From NCBI GenBank assembly GCA_006176705.1, contig QRFJ01000780.1:1054001-1118000 (forward strand): DNA of 64,000 nt. The letters are read 5' to 3'. The translations under genes were made by a program, and so were the position numbers. Origin of the DNA: Cocos nucifera (taxonomy: Eukaryota > Streptophyta > Magnoliopsida > Arecales > Arecaceae). Every line of letters starts with the position of its first letter. Within the stretch, counting starts at the first letter, position 1. Positions 20,939-31,965 of the stretch are shown in pieces. The notes under the pieces were generated by a model. That model was not told the origin of the DNA. It saw only the letters and a program-made list of their open reading frames with translations, and ran no database searches.

Positions 20939-21216
20939 CTTTCCTTTTTCCTTAATTTCCTTCGCCACCCACTCTAGAGGTACCTCCGGCTTTGAGCCTC
21001 CATTTCTTCCGCCAGGAATTCCAAGACCTTGGTAAAGAACCCTTCCACCTTTTCCTCCATGATTTTGTGTGATGTCCACGATGGCAGCCACGGACCGCCT
21101 TGCACCACCTTTGACCAAGGCCTATTCCATTCTCTAGAGCCGATGGAGGACTGGCCTCCGTCGGTTGCTTGACGAAATGCCCCTGAGAATGCATGGTTTT
21201 CAAAGCACTTCCTCAC
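20939..21216 (-). pseudogene. LINE ORF1 N-terminal part
   Basis: On the minus strand this encodes MRKCFENHAFSGAFRQATDG, then PWSKVVQGGPWLPSW, MEEKVEGFFTKVLEFLAEEM and, after a one-base shift, PLEWVAKEIKEKGKL just before the MITE. These are the usual N-terminal strings of plant LINE ORF1 upstream of DUF4283. With the parts at 19263-19504 and 16830-17195 it forms one ORF1 spread over 4.4 kb by three insertions. The 5' UTR of the LINE would lie to the right of 21216. Confidence 0.72.
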
Positions 21217-22384
21217 AACCCCTCAAGTGCGTGCTTAAATGGTCTCAATTCATAATTGCTTCATTTAGTTCACCCTTTTAGGAAGTAATAAATTTTTGTG
21301 GCTAAAAATTCTCAAAGTTTTATATGCAATTTAAGTAATGAAAAATTTTATGATACATATTTGTTTAGTCTTGTTTAATTCTTTTCATGGATTTTTAAAA
21401 ACAAGAATACAAAACAGCAATACCAAACAAGCCTTGTGATGCGTGTAGATAACGAAGAAATTATAAAAAAAAGCCGTATAATCAACAAATAATTGATAAA
21501 ATTTTAATTATTAACAAAAAAGAATAATAAAAAAGATGTCTATAAATCTGAACAAAACCTTATCTAATCTAAATTCATGATAAACATGGATAGATTAGCA
21601 ATGTAAAAGCCCGGACCAGACTAGCTCCGACTTAAGTCAATAATAATTGAATAAATAGATGAGAGTTTTTTGAAAAAGGACGGCAGGTTGTAGCAGCGAC
21701 CAGGAAAGTGGCAGGCAATCGTTTCTGGCTGACTTTTTCATTGTCCGTGGCTTTGCTTTGGTCATCATCGATGGATGCGGGGAATAGACAAAAAGCTTTA
21801 TCTTTGTGGCCCCATCCAACGGCCCCACACCCAACTCATTTCTTAAAGATTTATTATATTATTAATATTATATATTTTTTTTTTTCCTCTCCTTTCTCTT
21901 CTAATTCTAACGATTGTTATTAATAAATTAAGTTAATTTTTTTAAATAAATAATTAAAATATATTTTTTGTTCTATGAATGCTATACTTATACTACTATA
22001 TCAAAAATAATCAAAATAATTCAATTAAAATTAAGACTATATCACCATTAAGTAATAGATATCAACTATAGTATTCGAACAAAAATAATAATCTAAAGAT
22101 ATCCTAAAGATAAATACAACCATAAATATCCAAATCAAATAAGATATGTTAAGCTCAACATGCAAGTGCCAAAAAATTGATTTTTTCAAGGCTCGTCGGT
22201 TTTATTCAGTCTTCATTGATAGAAATTAGGTAACCATAGAAATGAGGGTAAAGCTTTTTCTCCTCTAATAACTCTACCATCTTTTTTCCATACTTCATTT
22301 TTAATTTTTTTTTTTAGTAGAAATGAGGCCGGACAATCAAGCCAAGTTCATTATTTAAAAGTTTAGACTTTTTAACACATGGGA
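21217..22384. other. Intergenic stretch without recognised gene
   Basis: Mostly AT-rich. A more GC-balanced island at 21600-21840 looks like single-copy flanking DNA, with short open frames on both strands that resemble nothing I know. No element ends were found. Confidence 0.4.
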
Positions 22385-23035
22385 AGGAGAGATAAATATG
22401 AAGAGTTTTTACCTTGGTAAAATAGACAACTTAAGGAACTTTGAGGATTTAACTACTAAAGTGATGGTAGAAGATTTCAATTGGATAAAAAGAATCTTGC
22501 ACAGTGAAATTGAAAGATAATAGAGCAAAGACAATCGCATTTTGCATAAAGATGGTGATTTTCTTTGAAGAAGATATGGTATTGCTTTGAAAGATCAATT
22601 TTAGATGCTTATATTACTTAAAAGATGTTAAGAGATAACTTCATAAACTAGAAAAAAAATAGTTGATGATAAACATTAATGAACAATATCTTATTTCAAA
22701 TAGTGCCACAAAAAGTTACATGGAAAGAGATCACGTGCAAATATTTAAGCCGGTCAAAAATTAATGTTCTTTGGCGTTAGAATTTTTTCTTAGAAGTACA
22801 AGTATGGGTTATTATATTGAGATTATGCTAGACTTGAGGCGAATCAATTGCAGAGGTGTGTGTGTGTGTGGATCTTGATTGTTTCACATCAACGAGTCAT
22901 TGTCCTACTTACATCTGGTTGATTAGATTATCCAGATAAGCAAATTAGGTTGTGGATTGGCTAGCTGAGTAAATTCATCAAATTCTTCTTATATATATAT
23001 ATCTTCTCTCTTTCTAATTCCTTTGCACCTTCCAC
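22385..23035. repeat. Unclassified dispersed repeat A, copy 2
   Basis: Counterpart of 7545-8580, same orientation. It contains a (TG)n run at 22856-22871 and ends with GGATTGGCTAGCTGAG then a TTCTTCTTAT string, as the first copy does. It lacks the internal duplication of copy 1. Confidence 0.7.
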
Positions 23036-23214
23036 ATATATTTTTCATTCCCTTTTTTCTTGTTTATATTTTAGTCTTCCCCGTTCTTATCCCATCGGTA
23101 CACTACTACCATCTCTCACCTATTTTCAAGGATTGCAGGAATCTGGGCTTCTCTTTCTTGCATCCATTTAAGGTGATAGACATCTAGTAACCTCGAATCC
23201 AGATACTTTGAAGA

Positions 23215-23670
23215 CAAATCTTAACAGCAATGTGTTGGAAAATAGCATTAATGGAGGAGTAGCTTTTGTTATCAGAGATCATGCTTGCAAAGTTTTGGCT
23301 ATCGGAGGTAGGAGGCTAATGAATACTAATGTCCCTATAGCTAAACTTGCTGTAGCTTGAGAAGGTTTGACATATGCTATTATTGTTACATGCAATCTCA
23401 ATATGTTCGCACATATGGTCAGCTAGATCAAGATCAACAAACTGCCCCAACCTTACTCATATGTTCACCCACTGCTCCTTGATGTTTCTCAAAGGCTGAC
23501 CTGCTTTATAGCATCTCACATATTCAATGAAGGAAATAAATCTGCAGATTGGGTTGCTTCATATATGGCTCATCACTCTGATTGTCTTTGGATCTCTTTT
23601 GGTGGCGGTCAGAAAAAAAACAAAACTTTTCCAATACTTTCTTAACGCCTTTACATGTATATACTTTTTT
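23215..23670 (+). pseudogene. LINE ORF2 C-terminus, RNase H-like domain
   Basis: LKTNLNSNVLENSINGGVAF, VIRDH and a YAIIVTCNLNMF helix are followed by FNEGNKSADWVASYMAHHS (about 23530-23580), the RVT_3 pattern seen at 9725-10335 but in the other orientation. A stop replaces a conserved residue at about 23357. The end of ORF2 (tail GGGQKKN then LYMYILF) runs to about 23670, where the copia element V begins 14 bp later. RT and endonuclease are missing to the left. Confidence 0.78.
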
Positions 23671-23683
23671 TTAAAAATAAATT

Positions 23684-24140
23684 TATTAGTTTTTTTTTTT
23701 TTGACTCAACCAACATCCAACCAACCAGCTTGTCCTAAAAGGATTTTTCTGTGGACACACGTCACGAGTCCAAAAGGGACTCTTTCTTTCTTCCTTTCCC
23801 CGGCCCGCAGGTTTAAAGTTTCTTCGTGCCAATTTTTTCTTATACCAAAAAACATACTCCAAAAAGAGGACGAGAGGCGGTTGAGAGATTTTTTTTAGTG
23901 TGTGTGGCGCCTCCTATTGTTCTTTCTCAATCAAAGAGAGACGGAGAATTTTGGGTGTATGGGGATTTTGGGATTTGTGATTGCTTCTTCTCCATTATAA
24001 TCTTGATAGTGAAATTGCTCATCTTTGCTCATGAATGCAGGCATATTGCCAAACCACATTAAATCTTGGTATGCTCTTTCTTTTATTTTCATTTACATTA
24101 TTTTGCTTTTGGATCTATTTTTTGTTGATTTTTTCCAACA
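23684..24140 (+). other. V 5' LTR
   Basis: 457 bp, matching 31519-31965; shared strings include GAGTCCAAAAGGGACTCTTT and AAAAAGAGGACGAGAGGC. It begins TATTAG (TG changed to TA) and ends CCAACA. A weak iMet-type primer site (TTAATATCAAAGC) follows at about 24143-24155. Confidence 0.88.
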
Positions 24141-24183
24141 AATTAATATCAAAGCTATTCTATTCTCTTGACAGATTAAGACG

Positions 24184-24910
24184 ATGATGAAGTTCGAGAT
24201 CTAAAAATTTGAGAGGACCAATAGTTTTGCATTATGGTAAGTCAAGATGCATGATGTATTGATGCAACAGGAATTGTAGAAAGCACTATTGGGAAAGAAA
24301 AAGATATCCGATTCATTGATGCCAGAATAGGAGGAGGAGATTGATAAGAAAGCTCTTACGGCAATATAGTTGTGCTTATCTGATGAGGTATTATGCAAGA
24401 TCTTGGATGAAAAGACCAATGCTAAGTTGAAGTCTCTCTATATGACAAAGTCTCTTACCAACAAATTGTAATTAAAGCAACGTTCTTCATGTTGCAAATG
24501 ACAAAAGGTACCTTTATTAAATTGCATTTAGATGAATTTAGTTCTATTATTATGGATCTCCGCTCGATAGATGTTAAAATTGAAGAGAAGGATGGGACCC
24601 TTTTACTTTTGTGTTCTTTACCACCCTCTTATAAGAATTTTTGTGAGACCTTCATATTTGGATGAGATACTTTGTATCTTGATGATGTCAAGTTCTTATT
24701 TTCAAACGAAAGGATCGATATGCAAATAAACAATGAGATAGGTGGAGCTTTAGGAGAAGATTTGGTTGCTAGAGGAAGGTCTCAAGAAAAGAGTTCTGAC
24801 AATAAAGGTACATCCAAATCAAAGTCAAAGCATAGAAATTTAACTTATGGTTATTGTAAGTGGAAGGGTCACATAAAAGCTAAATATTTTAAGTTAAAAA
24901 ATAAAAAATA
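24184..24910 (+). pseudogene. V Gag
   Basis: ATG at 24184. The UBN2-type copia gag is recognisable from KALTAI, LCLSDEVLCKILDEKTNAK and SLYMTKSLTNKL (about 24350-24470). A Ser/Lys-rich linker and the knuckle follow at about 24848-24889 as YGYCKWKGHIKAKYF, in which the first and last cysteines are tyrosine. Several W-to-stop changes interrupt it. Confidence 0.8.
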
Positions 24911-26264
24911 ATGAAAAAAGAACAATGACAAGCATCAAGGTCAGAAAAGCATTAATATTGAGGCAGAAGCAAGCATTGCTGCGAAAGAATCAGATAGTGA
25001 TGATATTGTCTTCACAGCTATGGATAAGACATACGACAAGATGAGTGGCTTATGAACTCCGCGTGTTCCTATCATATTTATACTCATAGAGAGTAGTTCT
25101 CGACATATAAGCCTATTCAAGGTAGAGTTGTATTGATGGAAAATCATGCTAGGTGTATAGTTATTGGTATTGGCACCATTCAAGTGAGTATATTCGATGA
25201 ACTGACGAGGACTTTGTCAAAGGTTCGACATGTTCCAGATATGAGAAAAAAATTGATCTTATTGGGCACTCTTGATGCTAAGGGCTTTAGGTACTCTTCG
25301 GCTAATGGATTGATGAAGGTCACTAAAAAAAATCTTGTAATGATGAAGGCCAAGCTGTCCGACTTATTGTATGTTCTATAAGGTTCTATGGTGATAGGTT
25401 CACCAGCAGTGACTTCTTCCACTATGTTAGATTCAAATAGCACCAGACTATGACATATGCGACTAGGCCATATGAGTATGGTATGACAGAGTTATCCAAG
25501 AGAAGTCTATTTGATGGTCAGAGTTTTGAAAAGTTGGACTTCTTTGAGCACTATATTTTTGACAAACAAAAAAGAGTCAATTTTAAGATCACAGTCCATC
25601 AGACAAAAGGTACTTTGGACTATATTCATTTAGATCTTTGGGAATCCTCTCAGACTCCTACTTATGGTGGTGCTAGATATATGTTGACTTTTATCGATGA
25701 TTTTTCTTGTAAAGTATGGACGTTCTTTTTGAAAAGTAAAGAGGAGGTGTTCAATTATTTTAAGCAGTGGAAGGCTATGATTGAGAAGCAAATTAAAAAG
25801 AAGATCAAGAGATTGAGAACCAACAATGGTTTGGAATTCTACACGTTAGAGTTTGAGGAATTCTACAGAAAGGAAGGGATCATCAGACATAAGACCATTA
25901 GGCATACTCTATAGCAGAAAAGGATAGCCAAATGGATAGGACTTTTTTAGAGAGAGCTTGGTGCATGCTCTCTAATGCTGGCTTGGTAAAGAGCTTTTGG
26001 CAGAGGCGGTCTCTATGACAAGTTATTTGGTAAATTATTCTCCACATTCGATACTTGATTGTAAAACTCCGGAGGAGGTATGGTCTGGTAGTCCTTCTGA
26101 TTATTCTAATTTATGAATATTTAGTTGTCCTGCTTATGCTCATGTAAATAAAGACAAGTTAGAACGTAGGGCTAAAAAGTGGATTTTTGTTGGTTATGTG
26201 TCGGGGGTTAAGAGATATAGACTGTGGTGTCCTGAACTATCTAAGCTGCTTATTAGCAGGGATG
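24911..26264 (+). pseudogene. V protease and integrase, 5' part
   Basis: Protease is weak: a VSIFDELTRTLSKVRHVPDMRKKLI block (25188-25262) is the copia protease C-terminal half, and the DSG site is lost near 25070. Pre-integrase (MRLGHMS-like) is near 25460. The integrase core follows with LDYIHLDLWESSQ (about 25615-25655), FIDDFSCKVWTFFLKSKEEV at about 25690-25750, RTNNGLEF near 25820 and WSGSPSDYS-like strings near 26080. The frame stops at the U insertion inside ISRDVT and resumes at 29565. Confidence 0.85.
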
Positions 26265-26269
26265 TTACA

Positions 26270-27082
26270 TGTAGGTGGTGTGGTGCTCCCAAGCCTTGGG
26301 AGGCCACGGACGGAGCCAGGATGAGGGCTCTAGAGAGACTAGGATAGGTGTGGTCCTAGGGCTAGGACAAGAGTTGTCCTAGGATGGAGGCAGCATGTAG
26401 CTCTTCATGGGCTTGAGGTTCGGATATTAAGGGCCTTAAGGGGCTTGGTTGGTGCTTCGAAAACCTAGGACACAAGATGGAGCAAGAAATCAAAGTCGGA
26501 GCTTGAAGGCTACAGAAAAAGAATTTTCTGTAGGTTAATCGGCTCAGTCCAAAACTGAGTCGGCTAAGTCTCAGTGCATAGAAAAAATAGAAAGCTGCAT
26601 GTTCAGAACTACTGGCATGGCACAGGACTGGGCCAGCTCAGTTTCAGACTGAGTCGACCTAGTGGAACTTAGCCAACTCAGTGTTGAGACTGAGCCGGCT
26701 CAGTATGCGGGCAAAGTTATGCGAGAGTCTATTTTGGATTAGGGTCTGGGTTGATCCTAGGGATCTTAAGGCCTGATTTAAGAGATCTTAAGGGGGCTAA
26801 TTCATATATGGATCGGATTAGCCTAGGAGAGTTTTTGAGCTGAAATTTATTAGAATTCATGTGGAAACTCTAGGATATATAAACCAGGATATTGTAACTT
26901 TTATAATAAGATTGGAATACAATTGAGCTTTTCTCCCTAACTCTCTTCTCTCTGGTTCCAACAACAAAAATCCTAGCTTCTCTCATCTTTCTTAGATCTT
27001 CTTTAGTTTGCTGGATTAACACCTAGATTCACGTAAGAGATCGGATTTACGACTATGGCTCCGAGCAGCCATAGGAACAATA
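26270..27082 (+). other. U 5' LTR
   Basis: 813 bp, beginning TGTAGGTGGTGTGG and ending GGAACAATA. It carries repeated CGGCTCAGT, GAGTCGGCT, GAGTCGACC and GAGCCGGCTCAG strings at about 26540-26710. A TATAAA string is at 26877-26882. Confidence 0.88.
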
Positions 27083-27084
27083 AT

Positions 27085-27100
27085 TGGTATCAGAGCTCGG
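27085..27100 (+). promoter_or_regulatory. U primer-binding site (tRNA-iMet)
   Basis: TGGTATCAGAGCTCGG, two bases after the 5' LTR; the first 12 bases match the complement of initiator tRNA-Met. Confidence 0.88.
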
Positions 27101-27277
27101 TTGAGCGTGGAGGAGGAAGAAGATCGATTTTCAGTAGAGATTAGTTGTGAGATTCAGATTAAAAGACTTTCTCCAGGCTTCGTAAGGAAGGGAGAGATCA
27201 CAGGACTACTGTCCATCATTTTTAGTCAAGGTATTTCTCAGATCTATCTGTTTGCTGTTATTTGATTTGGATTGATC

Positions 27278-28190
27278 ATGGAGAACAGTGGGTTGAAGGT
27301 AGAATTAGAGAAGTTTGATGGAAAGAAAAGTTTCACGATGTGGATGGTAAGGATGGTAGATCTATTGGTTCAGATGAGGCTAGATTCGATCTTGGAGGAT
27401 AGGTCGGGGGAGATGACAGACAAGAAGTGAGTGTCCTTGAAGAAAAGGGCATGTGCCACGATTAGAGCTTGTTTGGCGGATGAGGTTTTGTATGCTATGT
27501 TGGAAGAGAAAACACCCAAGGGATTATGGTCGAGGTTACAGTAGTTGTACATGGAGAAGAATATATGCAACAAATTGATGCTGAAGAAGCAACTGTACAG
27601 CCTTCGGATGCAGGAGGATGAAAATGTTATGGGACATATTCAGCAGTTCGATCGGTGAGCATGGACTTGCTTAATATAAGGATGGATTTAGAAGAGGAGG
27701 ATAAGAATCTATTGTTCCTATGTTCGCTATCCGGGAGCTTCGATCCATTGGTGATAACTTTGCTATATGGTAAGGAGACACTGGTGTATGAGGAGATCGT
27801 ATCAGTGCTCAGGTCCAACGAGCAGCAAAAATGGATGACGAAGAGGGAGGTCTTCTAGGAGAGTCTTATGATTTCAGAAAAGCACAGGAAAGATAAGAAG
27901 AAGGGCGAATAGAGGGACAGCAAGGGGTCCAAGAGATGCTTCAAGTGCGGAGAAGCAGGGCATTTTAAGCAGAAGTATCCGCTTTGGAAGAAGTGCAAGA
28001 AAGAAGAAAGCTTGGATTTTATTAGTACAGTCATTGAAAGTGAAGATTCGGATGAAATCTTGGTGGTCTCGGAGGAGCCTGCAGGGTGTGGTGTATCTGA
28101 GAGAGTTTCGGATAGGTCTACGAAGTGTAAAGGATCCGAAGGGATAGTGATGGTGTTCGAGGTACAGCGGTAGGCCCAGCAGTGTAGCAT
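27278..28190 (+). pseudogene. U Gag with zinc knuckle
   Basis: ATG at 27278 (MENSGLKVELEKFDGKKSF). The copia gag core follows (FTMWMVRMVDLL, ACATIRACLADEVLYAML, LYMEKNICNKLMLKKQLYSL, MQEDENVMGHIQQF). After a frameshift near 27650 come LLFLCSLSGSFDPLVITLLYG and a knuckle CFKCGEAGHFKQKYP at 27939-27983, with the last Cys replaced. Downstream is an acidic Ser/Glu-rich tail. Most of the stops are TAG. It would package element RNA. Confidence 0.85.
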
Positions 28191-28741
28191 TGGATGGTTG
28201 GTCTCGGGGGACTTGGAGACAGAGTCGGCTTCTGTGGCATCAGGGGGACTTCAACTCCAGATAGAGCACCGGGCAGAGGTGGCTTCACGAGTAGAGGAAG
28301 CTATGAAACGGATTTAGAATAAAGGGGTGTAGAGGAAGGACCTATATCCCAGCATCAGTGCTGGGGCTATACAGATCCAGGTGGAGAGGATTATGCAGGA
28401 AGACAGGCGTGGCTCTGAGGGAACAGTGTCAGGTGGAGCATCAGGATATGCAGCGAGTGCCGGTAAAGAAATGTTGCATGATCTCTAGAAAAGTTCAGGA
28501 TAAATGATGCAGCTATCAAGCAGAAAGATATCTACAACTCCAAAGGTGGTGCAGAGGAACAAGCCAAGGACTTCAGTAGTGGAGGCGGTCATCTCGAAGG
28601 TCTCAAAGAAAGCTCAGCAGCTGAAGAAGAATGGTAGTGGCAAAGTGAGCACGAGGGGCTATCAGGATATGCAGAGATAGTTGGATCATACAGGAGGATG
28701 TTGCCAGGTGTGCTAAGACTTGGGCACACTAAGGTGGAGAT
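28191..28741 (+). other. U interior downstream of gag
   Basis: About 550 bp without any pol domain, with short open pieces rich in Gln, Arg and Ser. A purine-rich run ends at the 3' LTR. This is where integrase to RNase H would be in a complete copia element. Confidence 0.6.
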
Positions 28742-29559
28742 TGTAGATGGTGTGGTGCTTCCAAGTCTTGGAAGGTCACGAGCGGAGCCAAGGTGAGGGC
28801 TTCGAAAAGGCTAAGACAAGTGTGGTCCTAAGACTAGGACAGGAGTTGTCCTAGGATGGAGACGGTATGTAGCTCTTCATGGACTTGAGGTTCAGGTGTT
28901 GAGGGCCTCAAGGGGCTTGGTTGGTGCTTTGAAGATTTAGGATACAAGATGGAGCAAAAAATCAAAGATAGAGCTTGAAGGCTGCAGAAAAAGGATTTTC
29001 TGCAGGTTAGCCAGCTCAGTCCAAAACTGGATCGGCTAAGTCTCAGTGCATAAGCAAAATAGAGAGCTACGTGTTTGGAACTGCTGGCATGGCACAGGAT
29101 TGGGCCAGCTCAGTTTCAGACTGAGCCGATCCAGTGGAACTTAGCCAGCTCAATCAGCACCGAGCTGACTCAGTGCACGGGTAGAGTTACGTGAGGGTCT
29201 ATTTTGGACTAGGATCTGGGTTGATCCTAAGGGTCTTAAGGTCTGATTCAAGAGATCTTAAGGGGGCTAATTCATGTATGGATTGGGTTAGCCTAGGAGA
29301 GTTTTTGAGCTAGAGTTTATTAGGATTTATGTGGAAACTCTAGGATATATAAATTAGGATATTATAATTTTTACAATAAGGTTGGAATACAATTGAGCTT
29401 TTCTTCCTAACTCTCTTCTCTCTTCTCTCTGGTTCCAATGCTAAAAATCCTAGCTTCTCTCATCTTTCTCAGATCTTCTTCAGTTTGCTGGATTAATACC
29501 TAAGTTCATACAAGAGATCGGATCTACGACTGTGGCTTCGAGCAGCCGTAGGAACAACA
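28742..29559 (+). other. U 3' LTR
   Basis: 818 bp, matching 26270-27082 throughout. It ends GGAACAACA directly before the TTACA duplication. Confidence 0.9.
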
Positions 29560-29564
29560 TTACA

Positions 29565-30775
29565 TTTGATGAGTCTGTCATATTATATCCTAACCATATT
29601 TTTTCTGATAAGACCTCGAGTGCTAGTGAGTAGGTGGAGGTAGTGACTGATGGTGCAGTTCAGTTGTAGGATTCTTCTCAGTCAAAATAGGTTCAATTGT
29701 CAGATACCTCAATTAGAAAAATTTCATAAGCTGAAAGGCAGAGTATTTCTACAAGTAGAATGAGGAGATAAATTAAACCACCACAGAGATATGGCTATAA
29801 GGATTTGGTTGCTTATGCTCTTTCAGTGGCACATGATACATAAGAAGATGGCAAGTCTTTCACATATAATCAAACTATTTTTAGTGCTAGTTTTGTAGAG
29901 TGATTAGTGGCAATAATGAGAAGATGGAGTTTCTTTATAAGAATTGCACATGGGAGTTGGTAAAATCGTCTATAGGTAAGAGAATTATTGGCTGCAAGTG
30001 GATCTTTAAGAAAAAGGATAGACTCCATGGTGTGGAAGATATAAGGTACAAAGCTTGTTTAGTTGCTAAATGCTACAGTCAGAAAGAAGATATTGACTTT
30101 AATGATATTTTCTCATCCATCATTAAGCATACTTCTATTTGTGTTTTTTTATCATTGGTAGCCATGCATAGTCTTTATCTTAAGCAACTTGATGTTAAAA
30201 CAACCTTCCTATATGGAGAATTTGAGGAGCAAATTTATATAAAATAGCTGGAGGGATTCATTATTGAAGAAAAGGAGGACCATATTTTTTTGTTAAAGAA
30301 ATCACTTTATAGCTTGAAGCAGTCTCCTTGGCAATGGTATAAGCATCGACTCTTTCATGATAAGTCATGGATATTCCAGAAGCAAGCATGATAGTTGTAT
30401 GTACTTCAGAAAACTTGGTAAGAGATCTATCATATATTTGTTGCTTTATGTCAATGATATGTTAATTGCTTCCAGTGATATAGTTGATAAATAAGTTGAA
30501 GGCATTACTGAAAGATGAGTTTGAGATGAAAGATCTAGGTGTTGCTAAGAAGATTCTTGGAATGGAAATTAAGAGGGAAAAAAATCAGGACTATTGCATT
30601 TGACATGGGAGAAATATACAGACAAGATTCTTCGGTGTTTTGGGATGATAGATGCAAAGCTAATGAGTACTCTCCTTATGGTGCATTTTAGACTATCAGT
30701 CGCATTATCATCGTAGTTCGATGATGAACTAGAATACGTGTCATATGTTCCTTATTCTAATGTTGTTGTGAGTAT
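29565..30775 (+). pseudogene. V reverse transcriptase
   Basis: The linker from integrase (FDES onwards) leads to the copia RT: NCTWELVKSSIGKRIIGCKW (about 29944-30003), FKKKD, LVAKCYSQKEDIDFNDIFS, and LKQLDVKTTFLYGEFEEQIY at about 30180-30238. The catalytic box reads YVND at 30447-30458, with the first Asp changed to Asn by one G-to-A change, so the enzyme would be inactive even if the frame were open. Frameshifts occur after 30340. Confidence 0.87.
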
Positions 30776-31415
30776 TATGTTTGCCATGGTTTGCACATGG
30801 CCAAACATCTCCTATGCAATGAGTATGGTTAGCATATAAATGACCAATCTTGGTAAGACTCATTGGCAGGTTGTTAAGAAGATTCTGAGATACCTACAAG
30901 GTACCATTAGCACTTGTCTAGAGTTTGGAAGGTTTAAGGATGGTATGGCAGGATATATTGATTCAGATTTTGTAGGTGATCTAGATAGGAGGAGATCATT
31001 TTTAGATTATGTTTTCTTCATTGGTGGATGTGCAATTAGTTGGAAAGCTTCATTACAATCCATTATGACCTTATCTACAACCAAGGCGGAGTATATCACT
31101 ATAATAGAGGGTGTGAAGGAAGCTATGTGACTACGAGGCTTATTTGAAGTGGTCACTTCTAGTTGAAAGTTAATAGTTGTATATTCAGATAGTCAGAGTA
31201 CTATTTATTTATCTAAAGTTTAGATATTTCATGAAATGACAAAGCATATCGATATGAAGTTTTACTTCATTCGGGATGTGATTGAGAAATGCACAGTGAC
31301 TATTAAGAAAATTGGTACTTCTGATAATACAGCTGATATGATGATGAAGCCTCTTCTAGTTGCTAAGTTCAAGCATTGCTTGGACTTAGTTGTTGTCTAT
31401 AACACTTGATAACCT
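30776..31415 (+). pseudogene. V RNase H and Pol C-terminus
   Basis: The string HWQVVKKILRYLQGTISTCL leads into YIDSDFVGDLDRRRSFLDYV (about 30955-31012), GGCAISWKASLQSIMTLSTTKAEY and EGVKEAM. This is the copia RNase H pattern with the catalytic Asp and Glu present. The tail (SQSTIYLSKV, stop, IFHEMTKHIDMKFYFIRDV, then NTADMMMKPLL) ends near 31410. Confidence 0.88.
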
Positions 31416-31518
31416 TTGGGGTATTTTGGTGAAGATGAATATTTTTTACTATTTTACATTGAAGAGTATTTTACTTTGAGGAGTGCACCTGTGTTGTCCG
31501 AGTCAAAAGATGGAGATT

Positions 31519-31965
31519 TGTTAGTTTTTTAACTCGGTGAACACCTAATTGGCTTTAAATAGAGTCCTAAAAGGACCCTTACTCTTATGCAGACACACAT
31601 CATGAGTCCAAAAGGGACTCTTTCTTTCTTCCTTTTGTCAACCTACGAGTTTAAAGTTTTCTTCATGTCACTTTTTTTTTATACGAAAAAAATACCCCAA
31701 AAAGAGGACGAGAGGCAGTTCAGAGATTTTTTTTGGAGTGTGCATCTGTTGTTCTTTCTCAATCAAAGAAAGATAGAGAGATTTTTTGGATGTATAGGAA
31801 TTTTGGATTTTGTGAGTGCTTCTCTTCCATTATAATCTTGATAGTGAAATTGCTTATTTTTGCTCATGGATGTAGGCACATTGCCCACGTTAAATCCAGA
31901 TGTACTCTTTTCTTTATTTTTTTTACATTTTTTTTGGATCTATTTTTCATCAATTTATTCTAACA
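31519..31965 (+). other. V 3' LTR
   Basis: 447 bp starting TGTTAG and ending TAACA, preceded by a purine tract AAGATGGAGATT at 31507-31518. Confidence 0.88.

Larger units (their letters stand above)
26270..29559 (+). mobile_element. U: gag-only LTR retrotransposon in V
   Basis: LTRs 26270-27082 and 28742-29559 flank a 1659-bp interior. TTACA is duplicated at 26265-26269 and 29560-29564, and V's ISRDVT | FDES reading frame resumes exactly across it. The interior has a tRNA-iMet primer site (27085-27100), one gag with a CCHC knuckle, and a purine run AAGGTGGAGAT before the 3' LTR. There is no protease, integrase, RT or RNase H. Total length is 3290 bp. The plan is the same as for the W family but the sequences differ, so this is a second TR-GAG-like family. 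Confidence 0.9.
23684..31965 (+). mobile_element. V: Ty1/copia element carrying insert U
   Basis: LTRs 23684-24140 and 31519-31965 flank gag, protease, integrase, RT and RNase H in copia order. Target duplication AAATT (23679-23683) / AAATC (31966-31970) has one transition. Subtracting U (26270-29559 plus 5 bp) gives about 4.99 kb, normal for copia. Every gene is broken. The protein type resembles Tnt1/Tork elements, which is an impression rather than a test. Confidence 0.9.

Noticed and set aside
27085..27100. TGGTATCAGAGC strings as parts of tRNA genes
   Set aside because: They lie next to LTR ends and no cloverleaf surrounds them; they are primer-binding sites complementary to initiator tRNA-Met.
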